Of a stretch of 64,000 nt of DNA, positions 17,748 to 25,569 are shown in pieces (within the stretch, counting starts at the first letter, position 1; each line of letters opens with the position of its first letter). The translations under genes and the position numbers were made by a program. The DNA is from a virus. The DNA is taken from IMG/VR virus record IMGVR_UViG_3300042894_004439, positions 19,175 to 83,174 of that record, one strand, 5' to 3'. The notes under the pieces were generated by a model. That model did no database searches. It was not told the origin of the DNA and saw only the letters and a program-made list of their open reading frames with translations.

Positions 17748-18509
17748 ATGTCACGAATAATAGCGTTTGGAGATAGTTTTGTTGTGGGCGACCAAGATGA
17801 TTTTGGCCCTGCTGATATAAACTACAATCCAAAATTTCCACCAACACACAACATGCCGCCGATTGAAAGAGAAGAATATCTTAAAAACAATGTTAGTTTT
17901 GCGGCCATTATTGCAAAAAAATTAAATTGCGAATTTCTTAACAAGGCAGGAAGAGGACATAGCAATTTTTACCAGTTGGATAGATTAATGAGAATTATCT
18001 ACAATGGATTATTAACAGAAAAAGACACAATATTGTTTGGGATTACCACCACCTATAGAGATAGAAGAAGTCTGTCAGTCAATAATAAAGGTATAAATGA
18101 CAATGGATTAGTAGAAAATCAGAATTTACGTTTTGTTGAGATATTTGATTTATTTTATATTATATCTGCATTGGATCAAATATCTAAGAAATACAAAGTA
18201 AATATAATCAAATTTAATTTATTTGATAATCCATTGTATAGTTTTGAAGATCATTTAAATAGTTTTGATAAGATTCTTGAAACTGACAATTTCTTGGGTC
18301 ATCAGTTTAATAATAATACTCTAGTAGATATACTCAATGATACTTGGGGGCAAAATTATAATAAAAGGCCACCTTATCACACTGAATTAACAGTATCGGA
18401 TGCATACAAAAAATATTATACATGGAATAATCATCCTTCAATATTGGGACATCAGAAAATTGCAGATTGGTTTTTACAAAATATCAACTGGTCCGATTTA
18501 ATAAAGTAG
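17748..18509 (+). CDS. SGNH/GDSL-family hydrolase
   Basis: A 253-residue protein with the block I GDSF motif (residues 8-11: IAFGDSFVVG), a block II-like region (NKAGRGHSNFY) and a C-terminal block V NHPSILGHQKIADW supplying the catalytic Asp/His region. SGNH enzymes remove acetyl or other acyl groups from sugars and lipids. One of seven SGNH-like genes in the window. Its sequence is markedly A+T-rich compared with nearby early genes. Confidence 0.8.
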   Translation: MSRIIAFGDSFVVGDQDDFGPADINYNPKFPPTHNMPPIEREEYLKNNVSFAAIIAKKLNCEFLNKAGRGHSNFYQLDRLMRIIYNGLLTEKDTILFGITTTYRDRRSLSVNNKGINDNGLVENQNLRFVEIFDLFYIISALDQISKKYKVNIIKFNLFDNPLYSFEDHLNSFDKILETDNFLGHQFNNNTLVDILNDTWGQNYNKRPPYHTELTVSDAYKKYYTWNNHPSILGHQKIADWFLQNINWSDLIK

Positions 18510-18527
18510 TGCTAAAAAACAACACCT

Positions 18528-18556
18528 AAAACCCTGTATTTTATAGGGTTTTTTTG
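18528..18556 (+). terminator. Rho-independent terminator
   Basis: AAAACCCTGTA hairpin closed by TATAGGGTTTT and a T run; almost the same stem as the terminator at 8431. A sigma-70 promoter follows 26 bases later. Confidence 0.85.
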
Positions 18557-18581
18557 TGGCTAAAATACAACAAAATTTTGG

Positions 18582-18610
18582 TTGACCCAAAATGCCCGAT
18601 TTGCTATAAT
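18582..18610 (+). promoter_or_regulatory. Sigma-70 promoter
   Basis: TTGACC (18582-18587), 17-base spacer, TATAAT (18605-18610). The GIY-YIG gene's ATG is only six bases further on, implying a leaderless mRNA. Confidence 0.87.
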
Positions 18611-18616
18611 ACTAAC

Positions 18617-18931
18617 ATGAAGACAAGAAAACGCCGTCAAGACACCAAGCATGCAGTTTACATGTTAGTAAACACTAACACCAATGAGTCATATATTGGC
18701 ATCACTGTATGCGGCTCGCAAGTAAAAAAAGCATTGAAAGTTCGCTTCCAAAAGCATGTGCGTCGCGCACTGACTGAAAACAAAACGTGGGCTTTATGCA
18801 ACAGCATCCGCGAACACGGAGCAGAAGCTTTTGCAGTACTTTTAGTTGACATTGTGCGTGGACGCAAACCAGCTCATGCAGTAGAACGCGAGCTAATCAA
18901 TGGCGAAAATCCAGCTCTGAACAGTCACTAA
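18617..18931 (+). CDS. GIY-YIG-family endonuclease
   Basis: 104 residues from ATG 18617. Core elements: VYMLVNTNTNESYIGIT (GIY-YIG), a conserved basic region with R and H (VRFQKHVRRAL) and a Glu in ERELINGENP at the end, which fits the metal-binding Glu. No DNA-binding NUMOD region is present, so it is a free-standing small nuclease. The ATG follows the -10 by six bases; an upstream in-frame start at 18554 would fall before the promoter and inside the terminator, so it is rejected. Confidence 0.78.
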   Translation: MKTRKRRQDTKHAVYMLVNTNTNESYIGITVCGSQVKKALKVRFQKHVRRALTENKTWALCNSIREHGAEAFAVLLVDIVRGRKPAHAVERELINGENPALNSH

Positions 18932-18935
18932 ACGG

Positions 18936-18964
18936 TTGACCCAAAACACAAGATCGGTTATAAT
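18936..18964 (+). promoter_or_regulatory. Sigma-70 promoter with conserved leader
   Basis: TTGACC (18936-18941), 17-base spacer, TATAAT (18959-18964), then a leader with GTTAAG and AAAAAGGAG that recurs at 20.9, 21.2 and 21.6 kb. Confidence 0.88.
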
Positions 18965-18994
18965 AACAGCATGTTAAGCAAAAAGGAGTTCAAA

Positions 18995-19312
18995 ATGGTA
19001 GATGAAAAGTACAAATCTCAGTTTTATTTAGACTGGACCAATGATGAAACTGGTCCAGTTGCTCGCTGGCATTCCAACGATAAAATTCCTTTTGCAGACA
19101 TGTTGCAAAATTTTGTAGATGCAGGTTGGATGGATGCTCAGATACAATCCAACAGTTTGGCTCAACGCATAATTGAAGACCGTGCCGCTATTGAAGCTTA
19201 TCGTGCCAACTATCGTGGTCCTAGCACAGAAGAAATGTTAGAAGCCCGCGCCGAATTTGGCCCTGGTGCCCGAGTGGTAAATGTGTTGACCGGCGCATCA
19301 TATACAGTTTAA
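18995..19312 (+). CDS. Hypothetical early phage protein
   Basis: A 105-residue acidic protein. An ATG at 18971 also opens the frame, but the AAAAAGGAG ribosome binding site (18980-18988) lies between the two ATGs and points to 18995. Contains MLEARAEFGPGARVVNVLTG at the C-terminus. No known function. Confidence 0.68.
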   Translation: MVDEKYKSQFYLDWTNDETGPVARWHSNDKIPFADMLQNFVDAGWMDAQIQSNSLAQRIIEDRAAIEAYRANYRGPSTEEMLEARAEFGPGARVVNVLTGASYTV

Positions 19313-19322
19313 GGAGAGACAG

Positions 19323-19691
19323 ATGTTTACAGTATGGGAAGACATGACACAATTAGAGCAGGCCCAAGCTACCTTTTGGGACATGTATAAAGATGCTTAC
19401 GGCTTCCGTCCCCGTCACATTGACACCTCTACCTGGACTCTTGAGCAGTTCGATGCAGAGTTCGAAGGTCTCGGTGTAGCAATCGATGCGGCCGACCAAG
19501 AACGCAAAACAGCCGAAGCTCGGGCTGTAGAAACATTTGAGCGCCGTGTTGCTGAATTGATCAGCATGGGTGCCAAAGACTTGGCCATGGCCATGCGTTG
19601 GATCCACGAAGCAGAAGAGACCAACGGTGACGACAGTTACCTTGCTTGGACACTGGGCTTGCCCTATATGTACTTCCGCAAAGCGGGTTAA
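19323..19691 (+). CDS. Hypothetical early phage protein
   Basis: A 122-residue helical protein preceded by AAGGAGAGA. It starts WEDMTQLEQAQATFWDMYKD and ends with a Trp/Tyr-rich tail. No catalytic motif. Second gene of the operon from the 18.9 kb promoter, probably cytoplasmic and early. Confidence 0.66.
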   Translation: MFTVWEDMTQLEQAQATFWDMYKDAYGFRPRHIDTSTWTLEQFDAEFEGLGVAIDAADQERKTAEARAVETFERRVAELISMGAKDLAMAMRWIHEAEETNGDDSYLAWTLGLPYMYFRKAG

Positions 19692-19701
19692 GGAGAATTC
19701 A

Positions 19702-19935
19702 ATGAAGACAGGTTACAAAGCAGAATACAATGGTTGTACATACGAAGTCGAGCACGGTGATGCGTTTGATCGTGGTTCAGCAGACAGCTACTACGGTCGC
19801 CCACGTAGACCGCACAAAGGCGGAGTGGGTGGTGATTCGGGTTCTTTAAACATAAACCTTACACCGCAAGAGATTGCAGACTACATGGCCGGTTACGACT
19901 GGAACGAAGCCGACGGCAACAAAAAGGATTGGTAA
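19702..19935 (+). CDS. Hypothetical early phage protein
   Basis: 77 residues from ATG 19702, chosen because AAGGAG precedes it. An Arg/Pro/Gly-rich middle (GRPRRPHKGGVGG) is followed by an acidic amphipathic helix (LTPQEIADYMAGYDW). Function unknown. The stop overlaps the next ATG. Confidence 0.64.
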   Translation: MKTGYKAEYNGCTYEVEHGDAFDRGSADSYYGRPRRPHKGGVGGDSGSLNINLTPQEIADYMAGYDWNEADGNKKDW

Positions 19936-20180
19936 TGAATGATTTAGAATTGCATGGGCTGAACGCTCGCCAACAGGTGCTGGCAGACATCATGTGGAGT
20001 CTTGAAGAATACGACCAAGTTCAGGCCTTTATCAACACCTTGCCCAAGCGAGAAAAGATTGAGTGTGAAGGCATCATTGAAATGATGAAAATGGCCGTAG
20101 TTGAACAATGCCGCACTGGCGTTGAAAACACCAAAGAAGCTGATAAAATTATTAAACAAATACGTTCTAAAAAGGATTGA
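19935..20180 (+). CDS. Hypothetical early phage protein
   Basis: 81 residues from ATG 19935, which overlaps the preceding TAA and follows AAAAAGGA. Mostly helical, with a basic C-terminus (IIKQIRSKKD). No family recognised. Confidence 0.64.
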   Translation: MNDLELHGLNARQQVLADIMWSLEEYDQVQAFINTLPKREKIECEGIIEMMKMAVVEQCRTGVENTKEADKIIKQIRSKKD

Positions 20181-20181
20181 T

Positions 20182-20355
20182 ATGGGACAGATGAAATCAT
20201 TGTTTGTGGAGTTTTTAGAGAAATACGAATCATGCACTCCGGAAGAAATTCAGGAAGAGCTAGACCTGTACAATAGTCTGCAGAGTCGAGGTGTGACTGA
20301 CGAAATTCGTATTTCATTCTTGGAACAATTATTGACTAATAAAGAGGTGGCATAA
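20182..20355 (+). CDS. Small hypothetical early protein
   Basis: 57 residues from ATG 20182, which follows AAAAAGGA and the upstream stop. Acidic and helical (FLEKYESCTPEEIQEELDLY). Its stop overlaps the next ATG by one base. Function unknown. Confidence 0.6.
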   Translation: MGQMKSLFVEFLEKYESCTPEEIQEELDLYNSLQSRGVTDEIRISFLEQLLTNKEVA

Positions 20356-20627
20356 TGGATATCAAAGAAATCAACAATGCAATCATGTTCAATGGATTAA
20401 CCAATGAGCAGTTGGAATCTGTTATGATGGCAGTGAAATTTGCTCGAACCCAACTGGTAATCAACAACAAACGGTCGTTGTGTATTGGGGATCGTGTTAA
20501 GTTTACCAGCAATCGCAATGGCCGTACTTATCTTGGCACAGTTGAAAAAATTGCCATCAAGTATATCACAGTTCACACCGGCGGCTCTTTGTTTAGAGTT
20601 CCAGCAAACATGTTAGAGGCGGCATGA
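20355..20627 (+). CDS. Hypothetical protein with SH3/KOW-like C-terminus
   Basis: 90 residues. N-terminal helices (NGLTNEQLESVMMAVKFAR), then GDRVKFTSNRNGRTYLGTV and an ITVHTGG...VPANML segment, which looks like a small beta-barrel (SH3/KOW-like). The barrel call is by pattern only. Preceded by AAAGAGG. Confidence 0.58.
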   Translation: MDIKEINNAIMFNGLTNEQLESVMMAVKFARTQLVINNKRSLCIGDRVKFTSNRNGRTYLGTVEKIAIKYITVHTGGSLFRVPANMLEAA

Positions 20628-20640
20628 TAGCCGAGTTAAA

Positions 20641-20868
20641 TTGTTTTTTGTAGTGTATCGGGTGAAATCGGGTCACTGCATAAGTGTGTATGATCGCGAA
20701 AGTTCAGCCAAGGCTCAGGTCACACGAAATAATCGTGTCCTGATGATGGATATATTACGGGGTGAAAACCGACCAATTAATTGGTGGCCAGGCCGTCGAG
20801 AAGAATGGGCCTATTGCAATTATGCAGACTATGCAGCCCATTTTTACAAGGCCTACAAAGCCAAATAA
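20641..20868 (+). CDS. Small basic hypothetical protein
   Basis: 75 residues from TTG 20641; the start is uncertain because there is no ATG nearby and no ribosome binding site. Rich in Tyr and Trp (NWWPGRREEWAYCNYADY). It ends just upstream of the next promoter. No known function. Confidence 0.5.
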   Translation: MFFVVYRVKSGHCISVYDRESSAKAQVTRNNRVLMMDILRGENRPINWWPGRREEWAYCNYADYAAHFYKAYKAK

Positions 20869-20895
20869 GTGTTGCAAAAAAACAACACAAAAAGG

Positions 20896-20924
20896 TTGAC
20901 CAAAAACACCCGTTTTGCTATAAT
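20896..20924 (+). promoter_or_regulatory. Sigma-70 promoter with conserved leader
   Basis: TTGACC (20896-20901), 17-base spacer, TATAAT (20919-20924), then ATAGTAAG and ACAAGGAGTT before the ATG at 20955. Confidence 0.88.
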
Positions 20925-20954
20925 AGAAGTATAGTAAGAAACAAGGAGTTAAAG

Positions 20955-21218
20955 ATGACTTTAAGATACGAAACAGTTGGTGAAATGATCACTCAGCACC
21001 AGCAAGAAAAATTTGAAAGCGATGTAACTTACATTGTTCGTCCGTTGCTAAATGACAACGAACATGCTGGTTTTTTTGGAGAAACTGGCACCTTGTTTGC
21101 TGCTTGTTCTGAGTTGACTGCCCAGACCATTTTTGACCGATTGATCCTGGAATTTGGTGTGGGAAAAGTGCAACTCAACGGCCCAATTCAAGGCGAATAC
21201 GCCTATGATTTTGTGTGA
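20955..21218 (+). CDS. Hypothetical early phage protein
   Basis: 87 residues from ATG 20955, nine bases after AAGGAG. Upstream in-frame codons precede the promoter and are not transcribed from it. Contains FFGETGTLFAACSELTAQ. Function unknown; sole gene of its promoter unit. Confidence 0.65.
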   Translation: MTLRYETVGEMITQHQQEKFESDVTYIVRPLLNDNEHAGFFGETGTLFAACSELTAQTIFDRLILEFGVGKVQLNGPIQGEYAYDFV

Positions 21219-21224
21219 AAACGG

Positions 21225-21253
21225 TTGACCAAAAATACCCAATTTGTTATAAT
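21225..21253 (+). promoter_or_regulatory. Sigma-70 promoter with conserved leader
   Basis: TTGACC (21225-21230), 17-base spacer, TATAAT (21248-21253), then AACAGCATAGTAAG and AAAAAGGAG, the fullest copy of the repeated cassette. Confidence 0.9.
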
Positions 21254-21283
21254 AACAGCATAGTAAGTAAAAAGGAGATAGTT

Positions 21284-21637
21284 ATGCAAGCAGTCGCAAC
21301 AGTGATCACAGAGCAGTTGGTACAAGACGCTACCAACGAAGCAGGCATCCAAGCCCGTACTGCCGCCAAGGCATTCCACGCCAAGCATGGCGATCGTGAT
21401 GCTTGTGGCTTTGCCTGGGTTAACGTCTACGGCGTTCGCTCAAACAGCAAGCTGGGCAAGTGGTTGGCAGCCGCAGGCTTCCGCAAAGACTACACGGGTG
21501 CCTTGTGCCTGTGGAACCCCAGTGGTTTCCCTACACAAAGCATCAGCATCTTGGAAGCCGGCGCCGAAGCCTACGCCGAAGTACTGAAGAACAAGCTGGG
21601 TCTGGATCGTGTTTACGCAGGTTCACGGTTAGATTGA
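21284..21637 (+). CDS. Conserved phage protein, unknown
   Basis: 117 residues from ATG 21284 behind AAAAAGGAG. The core ACGFAWVNVYGVRSNSKLGK with C-terminal AGSRLD is a pattern I associate with small proteins of many tailed phages. No catalytic role known. Codon use is more GC-rich than its neighbours. Confidence 0.7.
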   Translation: MQAVATVITEQLVQDATNEAGIQARTAAKAFHAKHGDRDACGFAWVNVYGVRSNSKLGKWLAAAGFRKDYTGALCLWNPSGFPTQSISILEAGAEAYAEVLKNKLGLDRVYAGSRLD

Positions 21638-21666
21638 TTGACCAATAAATTCCGATCTGTTATAAT
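21638..21666 (+). promoter_or_regulatory. Sigma-70 promoter with conserved leader
   Basis: TTGACC (21638-21643), 17-base spacer, TATAAT (21661-21666), then TATAGTAATTAAAAAGGAG. The -35 starts at the stop codon region of the previous gene. Confidence 0.88.
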
Positions 21667-21696
21667 ACTTGTATAGTAATTAAAAAGGAGTTCAAG

Positions 21697-21975
21697 ATGA
21701 GTTATGTAATTGTTGCCAAAGGTACTGGTCTTATTGTCACAGACGGTCCCAACCGAACTCGTGCCTACAAAACTTTTGGTGCCGCCAAAGCCACCCGCAC
21801 TCGTCTGTGTAACAAGGCAGGTTGGAACGAAAGCCAACTGAACATTGTAGATCGCGGCACTTACACTGCACCCCGGATCACTGTTCGCAATTTAATGACA
21901 GGCAAGCCGGTAGAGATTGATGCAGACACTCCGTGGTCATGCAACCCGGCTTCGGAAACTTATTGGAGCATGTGA
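21697..21975 (+). CDS. Conserved phage protein, unknown
   Basis: 92 residues, strong AAAAAGGAG site. Basic first half (TRAYKTFGAAKATRTRLCNK) and a C-terminal PWSCNP motif. Possibly nucleic-acid binding, but there is no proof. Its TGA overlaps the next ATG. Confidence 0.65.
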   Translation: MSYVIVAKGTGLIVTDGPNRTRAYKTFGAAKATRTRLCNKAGWNESQLNIVDRGTYTAPRITVRNLMTGKPVEIDADTPWSCNPASETYWSM

Positions 21976-22058
21976 TGACAGATTTAGAAATTATTGTAAC
22001 AACAGCAGTGGTCGTTGTGATCTTTGCTGTGAAGGTTTGGATTCTCACAAAGATTTAA
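21975..22058 (+). CDS. 27-residue single-helix membrane peptide
   Basis: Short frame starting at the ATG that overlaps the previous TGA. Its product is an acidic tip, one hydrophobic helix (IIVTTAVVVVIFAVKVWI) and a basic end (LTKI). Translational coupling and the clean membrane helix argue that it is real. Role unknown; small inner-membrane peptides of phages often target host processes. Confidence 0.5.
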   Translation: MTDLEIIVTTAVVVVIFAVKVWILTKI

Positions 22059-22079
22059 GGCAACAAAAGGAGCAAAAAG

Positions 22080-22787
22080 ATGCAATATTATATGCCAGGC
22101 AAATACCCAAAATCAACTCGTTCAGCCGCACCCGGTACCAAGTATCCAGTGGCCCTGGTTTGGGCAGCGGCCATTGCAGCACATCGTATCAATGATAACC
22201 GTTATATCAAGGCCACTGAATGGGATCACCAAGCAGATCCACCTGTGTTGAAATTTAAAACCAGTCGCGAAGTGTTTGCAGAATTGCTGACTGACCCAAC
22301 TCAGTTGACTGCCGAAGATTACCAAGCTGGTCAAGAGTGTTTGGATTGGGTGCGTGGTGACTTCACTGTCAAAGCCCTAAAAGGTCAATTGAGCGAATTT
22401 GATCTAAGTGTGCAAAAGGTCGTTGCAGTAGAGGAAAGTTTTGATTCCAATTTGGATCGACTGGCCTTGGCCATTGTTCCATGCTTGCCAGCAAGCCAAG
22501 CTCGTGGCCAGGCTCGTGCAGAAACAGATTCGAGACTGCGTCAAACTGCCAATGAACACATTGGCCGTGTGGGTGAAAAAGTCAGTTTAGAAGTAGAAGT
22601 TTTGAGAGCTTCTTACAGCGCCAACTACAATGTTTGGTTTGTAGCTGCGGTTGATAGTCAAAATCGTAGTGTGTTTTTTAGCTACCGCGCTCCTATTGAA
22701 ACAGGACCCGGTACAAAGATCCGTGGCACTGTCAAAGCTCACCGTGACAATAACACCACCCAACTCAACCGTGTGAGCATTATCTAA
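22080..22787 (+). CDS. Hypothetical early phage protein
   Basis: 235 residues with an AAAAGGAGCAAAAAG ribosome binding site. Helical N-terminal half (ALVWAAAIAAHRIND), then a beta-rich C-terminal half (EVLRASYSANYNVWFVAAVD, then GTVKAH) that could be an OB-like or small barrel domain. No family recognised. Confidence 0.65.
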   Translation: MQYYMPGKYPKSTRSAAPGTKYPVALVWAAAIAAHRINDNRYIKATEWDHQADPPVLKFKTSREVFAELLTDPTQLTAEDYQAGQECLDWVRGDFTVKALKGQLSEFDLSVQKVVAVEESFDSNLDRLALAIVPCLPASQARGQARAETDSRLRQTANEHIGRVGEKVSLEVEVLRASYSANYNVWFVAAVDSQNRSVFFSYRAPIETGPGTKIRGTVKAHRDNNTTQLNRVSII

Positions 22788-22796
22788 GGAAATATC

Positions 22797-22925
22797 ATGA
22801 GCAAACTCATAATTGGATTCATTTTAGGCTTGGTGGTCAGTGCCGTTGGATTTTCGGGCATTGCTCGAATGTTTGACAAGGGCGTTCAGACCATCCAAAC
22901 TCAAAGCAAAGAATTGGCCCAGTGA
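22797..22925 (+). CDS. 42-residue membrane peptide
   Basis: Follows the previous gene by nine bases with an AAGGAAA ribosome binding site. One N-terminal hydrophobic helix (IIGFILGLVVSAVGFSG) and a polar tail (GVQTIQTQSKELAQ). Last gene before the next promoter. Function unknown. Confidence 0.5.
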   Translation: MSKLIIGFILGLVVSAVGFSGIARMFDKGVQTIQTQSKELAQ

Positions 22926-22961
22926 TTCGGGCAAACCCAATCAAAATTATTGCAAAAAGAC

Positions 22962-22990
22962 TTGACCATAAACTGTTCTTTTGCTATAAT
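22962..22990 (+). promoter_or_regulatory. Sigma-70 promoter
   Basis: TTGACC (22962-22967), 17-base spacer, TATAAT (22985-22990); a leader of about 65 bases leads to ATG 23062. Confidence 0.87.
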
Positions 22991-23061
22991 ATTGATATGT
23001 TGTGTGACAAGCAACATGTATTTTAACTTAAACTTTATAGGCAACTTTGAAAGGCAACACC

Positions 23062-23409
23062 ATGTCAACAACTGAAAAACTCTTCTCCGTCGCAGGCACT
23101 GCAACTAATCCTGATGGCACTACCAAAGCTCGCTTTGCGAATGATTTGGTATCTCGTCATAAGATTTTGAACAAGTCTGGTTGCACAGATATCAATCTGA
23201 TTGAACTTCCACATGCAATGACCAAATTGCAGGCTTTGCAGTTCTTGCAAGACACACAGGGCTACACTGGCGATGCCAGCTATGCAGTAGCCAACAAATT
23301 GGCAGAAAAAACCAAACTTGCCAAGAAAGGCGAATTGACTGTCAGTGCTTCAAGTGTGAAGTCTGGCAAAACACCTGCCAAGGCTGTTAACTCAGCAGTA
23401 GAAGCCTAA
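23062..23409 (+). CDS. Hypothetical early phage protein
   Basis: 115 residues from ATG 23062 after GAAAGGCAACACC; an in-frame TTG at 23047 is less likely. The C-terminal third is Lys/Ala/Ser-rich (KTKLAKKGELTVSASSVKS). It stands alone between its own promoter and a terminator, so it is probably well expressed. Function unknown. Confidence 0.66.
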   Translation: MSTTEKLFSVAGTATNPDGTTKARFANDLVSRHKILNKSGCTDINLIELPHAMTKLQALQFLQDTQGYTGDASYAVANKLAEKTKLAKKGELTVSASSVKSGKTPAKAVNSAVEA

Positions 23410-23427
23410 TAGGAATCTACTCCAACA

Positions 23428-23452
23428 CAATGGCACTTCGGTGCCATTTTTT
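23428..23452 (+). terminator. Rho-independent terminator
   Basis: AATGGCAC-TTCG-GTGCCATTTTTT: a perfect six-pair core stem with a stable TTCG tetraloop and a T run. Confidence 0.92.
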
Positions 23453-23482
23453 ACGATTTTTAAATCTGTCATAATTAATTGT

Positions 23483-23728
23483 ATGCTCGATGAAAACACC
23501 CAAGAAGAAATAATCCGTATAGCTACCATGCATCTCATGTTGGTATTGTATCGAGAAGGTATAACTAAAATCCATATGGGCGGTCTCATGCGTGTTTTGG
23601 GTGTGCCCAATGACACTGCAGCTGAACACGACAATGAAGAAGTCATAATAGACGATGAATTTGCTAAATATGTTGAGCAATTGACTGCGCTTGCTTGTAG
23701 TCAGCCTGCCAATCAATCCTTGCACTAA
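23483..23728 (+). CDS. Hypothetical phage protein
   Basis: 81 residues from ATG 23483. Upstream in-frame codons run through the terminator hairpin, so they are rejected. N-terminal helices (EEIIRIATMHLMLVLYREG), then an acidic EVIIDDEFAKYVEQLTAL end that resembles the broken stretch at 16.7 kb. A weak CATAAT -10 lies seven bases before the ATG. Confidence 0.62.
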   Translation: MLDENTQEEIIRIATMHLMLVLYREGITKIHMGGLMRVLGVPNDTAAEHDNEEVIIDDEFAKYVEQLTALACSQPANQSLH

Positions 23729-23971
23729 ATGTCCCAACCCAAAGATAAACATGGTGAAGCCATGTTTATAATATTACTCAGAACGTCTCAGGCTAGAAAT
23801 TTATTCACTGCCTGGATCAACGACAATAAAAATGCTCGTGCCAGAATCGATGATGGACGTATGTATTTGTTTGATCATAATTCATTGAACTTGTTTATGG
23901 TGACCTGGCGCCACAATTGGGACGATGTAACTATATGGGATACTTGGAATCGTCGACACATACATGGGTGA
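23729..23971 (+). CDS. Hypothetical protein
   Basis: 80 residues directly abutting the previous stop. Basic and aromatic, ending WRHNWDDVTIWDTWNRRH. No known family; probably translated by coupling. Confidence 0.58.
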   Translation: MSQPKDKHGEAMFIILLRTSQARNLFTAWINDNKNARARIDDGRMYLFDHNSLNLFMVTWRHNWDDVTIWDTWNRRHIHG

Positions 23972-23974
23972 TTT

Positions 23975-24694
23975 ATGTCGCAATTTATAAAATTACAAGT
24001 TTCGTTCCCTCCTGGAGCAGGAGGCAATTGGCTTGCAAGTGTGTTAAGTTATTGTGTTTACCCTGATTATAGTTGGGCAGCTCAAAAAATAAATTTTCAT
24101 AACATATATAAAATTGAGTTAGGTCACCATCCAATGATTACAGATAATACATTGTCCATTGGAAATAACTCTTACAAATATAATTTTTGGAAATTATATC
24201 TGCATAAACAAATATTACGCAACTCCAAGTACACACGTATTGGAGGGAAAAAATTTATAGTAAATCCTCACAAACAAACTATTAACAACAAAGATAATTT
24301 TTTCTGGTTAATTGATCAATGTAGATGTATACAAAACTATCAATGTCCTGGAAAATTTCAAATTGATTGGCAAGATTTATTTGTTGATCCTAATCGTGCC
24401 TGGACTGCTATCTGTAATTTCCTTGAATACAATCACAAAAAAAATCATATTGATTTTCCTCAATTTAAAATTGCATTAGATAGCTATACAAAAACTTGCC
24501 AGGTTGTAAATTACAAAACAAATGTTAATCATAGGTTGTTTTTAATATGGAGTTTGGCATTTTTACAAAATAATAATTACACTGCACCATTTGATGTATT
24601 TGAAAAATTCGGGTCGGAAGAAATGACGACCTGGGTTCATAAATTCCGCCCGATGATTTTAGAGTACACACAGCAAAATACGTTTTCAATTTGA
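23975..24694 (+). CDS. P-loop sulfotransferase-like protein
   Basis: 239 residues opening with a glycine-rich loop, SFPPGAGGNWLASVL, in the position of the 5'-phosphosulfate-binding loop of sulfotransferases. The C-terminal part has helical DLFVDPNRAWTAICNFLEYN, like the region that follows the 3'-phosphate site. PAPS-dependent sulfo transfer is possible but residues are too diverged to be sure. A+T-rich compared with its neighbours. One of seven such proteins here. Confidence 0.55.
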   Translation: MSQFIKLQVSFPPGAGGNWLASVLSYCVYPDYSWAAQKINFHNIYKIELGHHPMITDNTLSIGNNSYKYNFWKLYLHKQILRNSKYTRIGGKKFIVNPHKQTINNKDNFFWLIDQCRCIQNYQCPGKFQIDWQDLFVDPNRAWTAICNFLEYNHKKNHIDFPQFKIALDSYTKTCQVVNYKTNVNHRLFLIWSLAFLQNNNYTAPFDVFEKFGSEEMTTWVHKFRPMILEYTQQNTFSI

Positions 24695-24705
24695 TTAAAC
24701 AAAAT

Positions 24706-24733
24706 TTGACAAGTGTGCAAAATGTTGTATAAT
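24706..24733 (+). promoter_or_regulatory. Sigma-70 promoter
   Basis: TTGACA (24706-24711), 16-base spacer, TATAAT (24728-24733), followed by an AAAGGAAA ribosome binding site. Confidence 0.83.
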
Positions 24734-24758
24734 TACTATACATTTAAAGGAAACACAA

Positions 24759-24950
24759 ATGACACAACATGAACAAATCGTAGCCGCTTATGAAACTTAC
24801 CTTGCCGAAAATGCCAAGTTTACAGAAAAAGGTGTCAAAGCCGCAGCGGCCCGTGCTAGAAAAGCCCTGCAGGAAATGAGCAAAGGTATCAAAGAGCGTC
24901 GTAAAGAAATTACCGCTGAAAAAGAAACATTAGCAACTGCCAAACCCTAA
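24759..24950 (+). CDS. Lys/Ala-rich helical protein
   Basis: 63 residues, almost entirely helical and rich in Lys, Ala, Glu and Arg (KGVKAAAARARKALQEMSKG). It resembles small histone-H1-like or nucleic-acid-binding helices. Own promoter and strong ribosome binding site. Binding to DNA or RNA is a guess from composition. Confidence 0.62.
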   Translation: MTQHEQIVAAYETYLAENAKFTEKGVKAAAARARKALQEMSKGIKERRKEITAEKETLATAKP

Positions 24951-24966
24951 TCCGGGTACCGCTTTG

Positions 24967-24972
24967 TAAATA
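24967..24972 (+). promoter_or_regulatory. T4-late-type promoter element
   Basis: GTAAATACTG contains the TAAATA core 28 bases before the start of a structural-type gene at 25000. Confidence 0.5.
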
Positions 24973-24999
24973 CTGCTGGTTGAATATAAAAGTAATTGC

Positions 25000-25491
25000 A
25001 TGGATTTAGCAAAATCTAACAACACCACTCACTACAGTGAAGATACCATTTCTATAGATTCAATAGACGCACCTGCTACCATTGGTGCTATTGACTCTAT
25101 AACTGTATCATCACTTGGTAACACAACTGGTACCTACTCCATTGACAATCCTTACTTAATCAATGGTGGTAGCACTATTAGTGCGGTCACAGGGGCCAAC
25201 GGCTACAGTTATGCCAACTGGAACACACAGGCTGGCACCATTGTTCCCAGCGGAACAATCAGTCTCCAAGGTGAAAATGCTGACATCCGGGTCAACGGTG
25301 TAAGCCTGATGGATACATTAAACACCATTGCAGAACGCTTGAATATTTTACACCCAAACCCAGAACTAGAAACAGAATGGGATCAACTTCGAGAACTTGG
25401 CGAGCAGTACCGAGAACTAGAAAAACAACTTAAAGAAAAATCAGAGATGTGGGAAAAGCTAACTGCAATGCCACCACCGATTGTTGATTAA
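25000..25491 (+). CDS. Virion-associated protein with C-terminal coiled coil
   Basis: 163 residues. Ser/Thr/Gly-rich beta-type first half, then GENADIRVNGVSLMDTLN and a charged coiled coil (ELETEWDQLRELGEQYRELE) ending in EKLTAMPPP. This tail pattern is one I associate with conserved structural proteins of T4-like aquatic phages. Preceded by a late-type TAAATA element, which fits late expression. Exact virion position unknown. Confidence 0.68.
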   Translation: MDLAKSNNTTHYSEDTISIDSIDAPATIGAIDSITVSSLGNTTGTYSIDNPYLINGGSTISAVTGANGYSYANWNTQAGTIVPSGTISLQGENADIRVNGVSLMDTLNTIAERLNILHPNPELETEWDQLRELGEQYRELEKQLKEKSEMWEKLTAMPPPIVD

Positions 25492-25569
25492 GTGTGTAGT
25501 TAACGACAAAAATGTACCAGAATTTCCGGTATAACAGTCCATTAACAAAGTCAGAACTAAGTATTTGCG

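Noticed and set aside
18554-18616. Longer start for the GIY-YIG nuclease
   Set aside because: These codons lie upstream of the promoter -10 and partly in the terminator T run, so they would not be in the mRNA.
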